From: Cyclaneusma minus | Taxonomy: Eukaryota > Ascomycota > Leotiomycetes > Marthamycetales > Marthamycetaceae | Assembly (NCBI GenBank): GCA_037179335.1 | Contig: JAKZHN010000002.1 | Location: 558,001 to 622,000 of the forward strand | Direction: 5' to 3' | DNA length: 64,000 nt | Part shown: in pieces, positions 55,926-64,000 of the stretch | How positions within the stretch are numbered: the first letter of the stretch is position 1 | Layout: each line of letters starts with the position of its first letter | Notes under the pieces: model-generated | Told to the model about the DNA's origin: nothing | The model's database searches: none | What the model saw: only the letters and a program-made list of their open reading frames with translations | Position numbers and translations under genes: made by a program

Positions 55926-58900
55926 ATGGGTCGCGACACTGGCCTAATAGGCGCTCTGCTAAGTCGCTTGGGCGAGAGAGTGAGTTCAATGCGATCCCAC
56001 CCGTCCCCCCACGATCCCCCCTTACAGCAGGAGCTCCCCCAGCTAACGCCGAGTGCTCCTTCCCCAAGCTCCCGCACCGCACCGGATCCAGCAGTCACGA
56101 CCTACGCCACGATGAATTGGTGCTGCTCACGCGCACGACCCTGATCCAAGTCTCGTACAGCGACATCGCCGGTGTCGTGGGGCCCTTGGTCGCCGTCATC
56201 GACGACCTGGCCCGGCCGCACGACACCAAGTGCATCTCCCAGCATCCGACATACATCCTCCACTCCGAGCTCTTCCTCCTCGAGCTGCTTGCCGACTGTT
56301 TCTGGGCCCACTGGAGCCGATTGAATGGCGGCCCCGAGCAAATACCGAAAGAAACACTCGACACCGGCTCCGCGCGCTCTTCTGTCAACTTCAGCGCCAA
56401 CGTCTCGCTATCTACTTTCAACAGGCAGGAGCAGATCAGTGCCCCTTTGGCTCGGCGCAATGCTACGAATAGAGACAAGGCTCCGGCCGCTCTGGACGAT
56501 GTGCTCGTGGAGAAGGTCCTCAGGATGGTGAAGCGCTTCCTTGTCCCCTTTCCCGAGGGCCAAGTGTTGTCGGCATACCACATTCTTGACAACGATTCTG
56601 AGCTCTTCTCGGCCTTGGGCGGCGGAATAACTCCCGGAAGCTCCAACTCCGACAGCTCCAGGCCCGCCTTCACGGACACTGCGAATCTGATTCGGGAGAA
56701 GACCCCCCTTATTGGGCTACATACCAAGGGAATCATAGAGTTCCTCTCGGCCTCGAACTGGTCATACGTCCTAGAGATGCTGAAAACCACGCTCCGTAGC
56801 CTGCATACCCAGCAGGCCTCTTCCTCGGGTCGTCAAACGCCCACCCTTTCTAGCGACGAGCGAAACGCACTCGCAACTATTCGGATGATAGCCTCACTCT
56901 ACGTCGACGGGAAAAAGCTAAGTCTGTTGCTACAGGAACTCTGCGGCTGCTTTCTGTACCTCAGCAAGCCCTTTCAGAATGCCGTTGCTCTGGCCCTGCC
57001 GTTGTTGATCACGAGGTGGCTAGAACAGAATCCCAGAGAGTTTGTGGAGCTGCATAGTAGGCATAGGCGAATTGATGGAGGCGTGGAAACCCTCTTTGAG
57101 ATGAGCAATTCTATGTCGGAAGGCAGACGCAAAGCTCTCCTGTTTCCATTTCAGACAGCTCTTCTACTCTTGCTGCCGGATGTCTTCGAGGTAGCTAGCC
57201 ATATGCGTGATGCTCGAGGCAGCAGTCTGGCTAAGAAGGTTGTCTTCTTGGAAGGCCTGCGGAAAGCGGCGAAAAATAGGAATGAAACGGCAGCATACTG
57301 CTTGGTTTCTGTACTCAGGGTTGCTCGTCACTTTCCCTTGGACAGTGACTCTGCCCTGCTCAGCTATGCCCTAGATGTGCAGGATGAGATTGAAGGCGCT
57401 GTTTTCGCAAAGCAAATGCCTGGTGTGGAGAATACCATCACTGATGCGAGCCTTATGACTGCGGCTTTCGTCAGTATTGCGTACCTTCATTTCGATTCAT
57501 GCGTCAACAGTCTCACGCCAATGTGTCTATCCAGCAGTTCACCGACCAACTTCAAAGTTGCCGTGATCTCAGCATGCGCGCATTTTGCGTGGCAACCTGA
57601 TGCAAGTAGATTCGAGCCCCTGTTTGAGAAGGTCGCCGAGTTCATTCGCGTCCAGCTGAAGGTAACAACCAGTCCTACTCCATCTCATATTAACCCGCAG
57701 GCTGACAGGCATTTCTAGGCCCTGTCCATTCAAACACGCACAGATGAGCCATCTTCACTCCGGCCACTGAGATCCCCAGCGTCACTTCACCTGGTCTACA
57801 GCATATTGACCTTCCTCAACATTTCGCCCCTGACCATGTTCATTGGCGCCCCTACCGATGTCATCCAATACAGGCAATTTTTCGAAGACAACTTTATGTC
57901 CCTGGTTCCCTGCATGGCCGCAGATGACGAGCAGATATGCATGTTGACTTCTTCCGTGGCTCAAAAAGTGATGGTGGATGTGACTACATACCATATGCAG
58001 AACCAAGCTCGAATCAGCTCACTGGAATTCGTCCAAAGCTTCTGGGACTCTACGTGAGTCACCTGCCAAATTCTTGTTACTGTACTGACTGTGAATAGAT
58101 CACAAGTTTTGGTAACGGTGTCGCGCAATGCATTGACTCTGGGTCCTCATGCCAAGTCAGCGCTTCTTTTCATCCATGATTACCTCGAATCCAGACTGAA
58201 GCTTCTGAGATCGCTCAAGGTATGTGCTTGTTCATCAACACTAAAAGTCCGCAAATGCTGACGTTCTCTTCAGCCACTCACTTCGTTGCCCGATGCTGTT
58301 GCCGGAGAGTACTCGCTGGCAGCGGAAAGGCTGGAGACCGTATTTCTGGCTGCCCTCTGCTCACCAGAGCTTGAAACATGCCAACTCATTACTGCGTGCA
58401 TCGGGTTCTGTTGCGAAGAGGGCCAGATCATTGGCGTCGAGACGGAGCCTGGCAAGGCTATTGTTGCAATCTTCAAGAACCTCGAGTCTTATCTGGCGCT
58501 CTCATCCCGCGACTTTCGCTTCACGGGTTTGGTGGCCTTTCAAAAGCGGTTCCGCGGCATTCTCAGGGGTATGAAGCATCCCACTGCAGGTATGCTCAGC
58601 GCCTGGGAAACCGCCTTCGACGCGTGGTACGAACACTCGGAGCAGCTACTGGCCAATAACTTCGGAGACGCAATTCCCGAAAGATCTTTCGTGGAGTGGC
58701 GCAACTACTCGGGTTTACTCGCCTCTCTCGGCGGTACCTGCGTATCAGACCAGCCTTCGGCCTTGGACGAGGTTGGGCTGGCAGGCCTGAGATGGATCGA
58801 CAGGTTCTCTCAGGAACGCCAAGACAAAACGCTACTAGAGCATTACCTGGCTGAGAGCATGCAGCTGCTGGCATGTGACAATATTCGCGCAAGAGAAGCA

Positions 58901-61900
58901 ACCAGGGAGGTGTTGTCCAGCGAAATATCACCACACCTCTACTTGGCACTACTCAGAACGCTGGAAACCGAGCTTGACAACATATTCAACGATACCCGTG
59001 TTGCATTATCACAGTCTCCTGAGAGTCGCCTCGTGTTTGCTGAGCAGGCAGCCGCACTTTTGAAAACCGTCATTGAGAGTCTGGGCATGCCTGTTGAAAT
59101 GAGCACTGCTCTGTCGATCGATATCGGCACTCTCTCATTAAGTTTTGCCAGATACCTCGACAACATTCCTGAGAGCATTACTCTCCTGAAAGTCAAAATC
59201 CGAGTGTGTCAGCTTTGCGAGACAGTCACGAGGAAAAAGGACCTGCTCAATCTGACACACGACGTGCGCATTCGAAATCAACTGTTGGAGGTCATGTTCG
59301 GGTGGATAACGCGGCCGGGCTCCTCTCAAGCGAGCGAAACATTACTCTCGAGCACACCTCGCAGCGAGGACGCGACACGCTTACAGAAGGACTTGGATAA
59401 AGCCTGTCTCAAAGCTCTTGCAGATTTGACTTATCGCCTTCCGTTGCAGCCACCGGATGGTCAATCTGATGCCGACACCAGTGACTCAAAATCACAGATG
59501 TTCGACAAATACTTCAATCGCTTTTTGTCGTTGCTCAACTTTGAAAAGAGCCACGACTCCACGAAAACCCATTCGTTAACGAACAAAGTTGTCGACTCCT
59601 TCTGCGGTGACGACTTGGCCATCACCGCATTATCCAACCTGTTGAGTGCCAATATAGACATTGGGTTAAAACACTCGTTGCAATATGGATACGATAACGA
59701 TGTCGAAATTCGCACTGCATTCGTCAAGGTTCTCTGCAATGTCTTGGTTCAGGGCACAGAATTTAACACACTATCTGATGCATCTATTAACGACAAGTAC
59801 GAGAAGTTACTTGAGCTCATTGTCAATGATACGGCGTTGACAATCGCGCTGTGTGATGCATGTCCAAGTACCGAAGTTGACGAAATGACGATATCCCTGT
59901 TGAATATCTTTGATTCCAGAGGTCTGGCATTTGTCCTTCTGCAACGATTGATCGAGCATGAGATTGAAGAGACGGAGAATGAGGCGGAGCTCCTCCGAAG
60001 AAATTGCGTTGCGACGAAAATGCTCTCAGTTTATGCCAAGTGGAAGGGCGCAGGCTACTTGAGGTCAACGCTTCAGAAGGTGCTTGAACGGCTTTTGGTC
60101 ACATCGAAGGACCTAGACCTCGAGCTCGATCCAGCTCGGACATCTTCGACGGAGGAGTTGCAGAAGAATGCTCTTCAGCTTCGAGTTGTGACAAAAGTGT
60201 TTATTGATGACATCTGCAACTCAGCCACTGAAATTCCTGTGTCCTTCAGGAAGATTTGCCACATAATATCTTCCTCCGTCATGAACCGATTTCCCGAAGC
60301 CAAGTTTACCGCTGTCGGATCTTTTATCTTTCTCCGCTTCTTTTGCCCGGCCATAGTAGCGCCTGATGCTGAAGGGCTCATATCTTCGACGCCGTCGAAG
60401 GAGATGCGGCGAGGACTACTCTTGATCGCAAAAGTTGTGCAGAATCTCGCCAACAATGTCCTGTTTGGTGCCAAGGAACCGTATATGTTTCCCCTAAACG
60501 ATTTTCTCACTCAGAACATATACAGGGTCACAACCTTTCTACGAGAAATCTCCGCGCCTCCCACTGTTCAGGAAAACTTGGCCGAAGCGGAATCGTTCGA
60601 TTTTGGGTCTTGCGTCGCTCTCCATCGATTCTTATATGATCACTGGGACCATGTCCGGCATAATGTCGTTGCACAGGAGCGTAAAGGATCTATCCTTCAG
60701 TCCCCTCTCGATAACAAAGGCAAGATACCCATTCTTGAGACGCTAAGGAATCTCATCACCAAACTGGGCCCTCCACCCACTGATGTCTCCTGGAATCGAC
60801 CAATGATCAATGTCAATACGCCACCCCTATATTCTCGATTCCAACACTTCATGCTTCGAAACGCAGGTCGTAATACCGAGTCCGTTGTATCGAGCCGAGC
60901 AGTCTATGACGGGGGTGAAAGCAAAGACGGCATTCCAATGATCTGCATTATTCTACGGAATATTGAGACCGAGACAACCGATCATGACTTGCTTCTCTAC
61001 TGCTACCTGAAGATAGCAAGCCGGATGTGGCATCGTCCTTTCGGTATTCTGATCGACGCTACGTGCTACAATGGCCAGAACGAGCCCCAAGATGCTTTGT
61101 TTCGAAAGCTCGATCTCCTGACGCCCACCGAGCTGTCGAAGCAACTCTCAAGGGTTTACGTCTACAATATGAACAGCGCGTTCAGGAAATGTTTTCGGCG
61201 CATTCTACGCATATCTGCGAAGAGCGAACACAGCGCCTTTCACCCCAAGAACATCGACTATCACTTGATAGGCAGTCTCCAGGATCTTCAGTCGCACTTC
61301 CACCTGAGCCAGCTGCATTTGCCTAAGGAAACCATCAGTGTTGTTACCGACACCAGATTCGTCTTCCAGCCTGTTATCAGACTATCGAAAACTAAAGGTA
61401 AAATCGAGGTCGTGATCAAGGTTGGCAGTCAGTTCGTCCAAGTTACCACAACCAAGAAGCAGGAAGTCGTCCCCGGCTTACGTCTGTATGCCACGGTTAA
61501 CGACATATTCCGCTTGGCCGAGGTCGATGAAGCACCCACCTCTATTCAGACAGAAGATGACTCCGCCTTTGGCCTCCGCACAGAGAATGGAAAAATAGTG
61601 ATGTACTTCACAAGTCCTAGGAAGGTGGACATCATTCAATCTATCCGGGGTGCCAAGCAGAAGAACTCCAGCAGCTCCAAGGCCCCGAAATCCTTCGAGC
61701 GACTGGTTCGCCCTCAGGATGTTCCCGGGACTCTACTGAATATTGCGCTAAGCAATATATCAAGCTTCGACCAAGTGCTCCGAGGTGCCTCGTACAATCT
61801 GCTTTGTGCATTGTGCCACGCATTCAAATTCTCGATCGATTCGAAGTTCTTGGCCACGAAAGATCTTCGAGTTCCAGTCAATCCGGCTCACTTTATCGTC

Positions 61901-64000
61901 TCCGTCAGTCAGCAGCTGGCACGTTCTGAACCTCAGCTGACGTCCGATTTCCTCAATGAATTCTTTAGGAGCTGGGAAAGTTTTCCTCCACAGCATCGAT
62001 CTTCGAACCTATCCTACGTGGCTCCTTGGCTGTCGAATCTGCGCGACCACGTGTTGACGCTCGATGCCGATAGTGAGAAGAGCAGAGAACGGGTCGCGGT
62101 GATATGCCGTAAGTTAATCACTGTGGTAATAGCGGATGGCACTTTAGCACCTACACTCAACCAGGTTATCTGGCCGGTCGTTCGCCAAGATGAGATGCTC
62201 ACCGATCTATTCTTGGAGGAGATCATCAAAATTGCCTTGGCCCCGGATTTCGACGGAGACGAAGCCCAACTGGATGCTCTCGGGAATATCGTGACCTCTC
62301 TGGAAACCGTTACAGTCCGAGGTAAGCTCTTGGCGAGGCTTCGCAAAGCGCTCAACAGGAGCTCTCTGTCACAGTCAAGACATTTGCCAGACAATCGTGT
62401 GTGGCCCGAGATTTGTGTGCTACTGAAGCTATGCGTGGCTACTGCGTTTGACAGCGGCGTGCAGGCTCACCTCTACCTCCCTGAGCTGTTCCATCTTGTG
62501 ACAATGCTGGCTTGTACAGGCTCTGAAGATAACAGATACACCGTGCATCGTCTGCTGGTCAACACTATCCATGCCATCATCACGAGCTTCGCCCTAGAAG
62601 ACTCAAAGGCTTCGCGACTAAAGGCAATTGTCAATACATTGGAGGACCCGCACAGCGAGCTTTCTTTCAGCCTGCAAGGCCTGCCTCGGGATGGGTCATC
62701 ATCGCAGGGCCCGGAGGTCGGATATTCCAGTCTCACGTCTACCGACAACCTCACGAACATTCTACTGGAAGTTAGCATCGTTGCTGCTCCATCCATGGAC
62801 TTGGCAAATACGTGGCGCTCGCGTTGGATGAGTCTTATTGCGAGCACAGCCTTCCAGAGCAATCCTGCAATCCAGCCGCGAGCGTTTGCCGTCATGGGCT
62901 GTCTTGCTCGCGAGGATGTCGACGACGACCTCTTATATCAGGTTCTCGTTGCCCTGAGGAACAGCATTGAGCGCTTCGTTGATGACAACGACAGCGAGAT
63001 GCTCATTGCCATCGTAACGGCACTGACCAAGATGATGGAAAAGCTTCCTACAGCTTCTCGTTACGGACTTCAACTTTTCTGGCTGGCGATGTCATTAGTC
63101 AGGCTTGTCCCTGTCGATCTCTTCAATTGCGCAGCCCTCTTTCTGGAAGCAGTTTTAGGCAACATCAGTACTTCCGGCGAGTTTCAGGGTGGGCGTATGG
63201 TCCCAGTGCTCTTACAGGGACGACTCCCGCTCGAAGATGCTGCTTCTGAACTGGATATTATCTATGGAGTACATTTTACTCAAGAGAATTTCCACTTCGC
63301 TGTCTGTGCCTCTCTCGCCAAAGGCCTCTCGGAGACTACGACCAAGCCTACTGCGTTGCGCGTCCTCTCGACATTCTTAGAAACCTACAGCTCGAACATG
63401 CCAGCTGGATATAGGTATCCCGAGGATAGCACGTGCTTACCCTACTTGGGACTGCTCATTTCACGCGCCCTGTCTGCGGAGGAGGCAAAGGAAGCTCTGT
63501 GGCTGGCCGGTGTCGTCTCGAGCGGTAGCGACACGCCGGAAACTGTGTTTGACATGATAGATATCCTCTCGATTCAGGATAGAGAGTTGCTGCTGAACGT
63601 GGCGCTGAGCGTTATGGATTTCACGCAACAGGATAGCGTGGTTCAGAACAGGGTCTTGGTCTGGCTGAACAGGGTGGCTATCGATCACCCGACCATACTG
63701 CTGCATTTGTCGGTGCCTTCGAAAAACTTTCCTTCGGCACCGCTGAATGCTTCGATCGCGGCTCACGACGATGATCACATAGGTTACGCGCCCCTTGCCT
63801 CGATAATCCAGGAGACCATCATCGATTGCCAAAATTCGGTGACGCTGGAATCGGGTCACGTTTTTCTGAGAACTTTGTATGCCAACCCCGATTTTGCGGC
63901 CGCAAATGATCAGGCTTCGGGCTTGGAGGATGTACTTGAAACCATTGGGTTTGGTGGCTTGTGGCGGGGATCCAGGTTCCACCACTCCACGTCGGAGCGT
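55926..64000 (+). CDS. neurofibromin-type Ras GTPase-activating protein (Ira/NF1), 5' part
   Basis: Exons so far: 55926-55979, 56069-57661, 57719-58053, 58099-58219, and 58274 to the right edge, where the frame is still open. That is 2610 codons; fungal neurofibromins have about 2500-2800. The first two exons join as GER|LPHRTG, as in other fungal homologues. A long helical-repeat N-terminus precedes the Ras-GAP domain (about 1220-1520). It has the arginine finger in LLRRNCVATK (Arg about 1276) and the FLR motif SFIFLRFFCPAIVAP. A Sec14/CRAL-TRIO-like and PH-like module follows (about 1580-1830, MICIILRNIETET..., YHLIGSLQDL), then more helical repeats. It switches off Ras and so lowers cAMP signalling in yeast. 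GAP residues are intact. Confidence 0.93.

Noticed and set aside
58293..63985. Many short frames on both strands between 58.3 and 64 kb
   Set aside because: One uninterrupted plus-strand frame from 58274 to the window edge encodes neurofibromin; the others are shadows.

Overview
This window is nuclear DNA of a filamentous ascomycete (Pezizomycotina, probably Dothideomycetes). Genes are split by short introns of about 50-230 bases with fungal GT...AG ends. The gene set is typical of such fungi: OGFr-domain protein, MAPEG protein, Mx-like dynamin, CFEM-free GPI cupredoxin, ascomycete laccase, Cox15, Rpn6, Sof1 and neurofibromin. One duplicated repeat shows transitions of the kind left by repeat-induced point mutation (RIP). 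The class-level assignment is inference; no rRNA, tRNA or marker gene fixes the species. All exon joints below were worked out by hand from splice signals, reading frame and family similarity.

Layout. 1-28.4 kb is an ordinary mixed region: the 3' end of an AsaB/GA4-desaturase-like gene, Rpn6 and Sof1 (head to head), a membrane SDR, a MAPEG protein, an OGFr-domain protein, a cytochrome P450, a class III old yellow enzyme, the GMPPA-type GDP-mannose pyrophosphorylase homologue, an Mx-like dynamin, a conserved protein of unknown function, a protein kinase with a coiled-coil tail and a GPI-anchored cupredoxin. 28.4-35.1 kb is gene-poor. It holds a tandemly duplicated, RIP-like repeat, a foldback structure, a 7-copy 14-bp minisatellite and a single gene for a small secreted histidine-rich, six-cysteine protein that looks like an effector candidate. 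35-42.7 kb returns to housekeeping genes: acyltransferase 3, cytosolic lysyl-tRNA synthetase, COX15 and a nucleotide-sugar-transporter-like protein.

43.6-55.1 kb carries five consecutive genes for enzymes that typically act on aromatic or polyketide substrates: an NmrA-like reductase, an O-methyltransferase, a 2-oxoglutarate/Fe(II) oxygenase, a secreted laccase and a salicylate-hydroxylase-like FAD monooxygenase. Four of the five have a TATA-like box about 80-135 bases before the ATG. There is no polyketide or peptide synthase, transporter or regulator among them, so this is a tailoring or catabolic gene set and not a complete biosynthetic cluster as seen here. From 55.9 kb to the right edge runs the first 2610 codons of a neurofibromin (Ira/NF1) Ras-GAP gene.

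Between the genes there are two dispersed signals that no gene explains. One is a family of degenerate 19-bp tandem arrays related to AATATTCCCAATCACTTGG at four intergenic sites. The other is an excess of the palindrome TACATGTA, with ten copies, all outside exons. These, the foldback/RIP compartment and the redox gene set are the parts most worth a second look.
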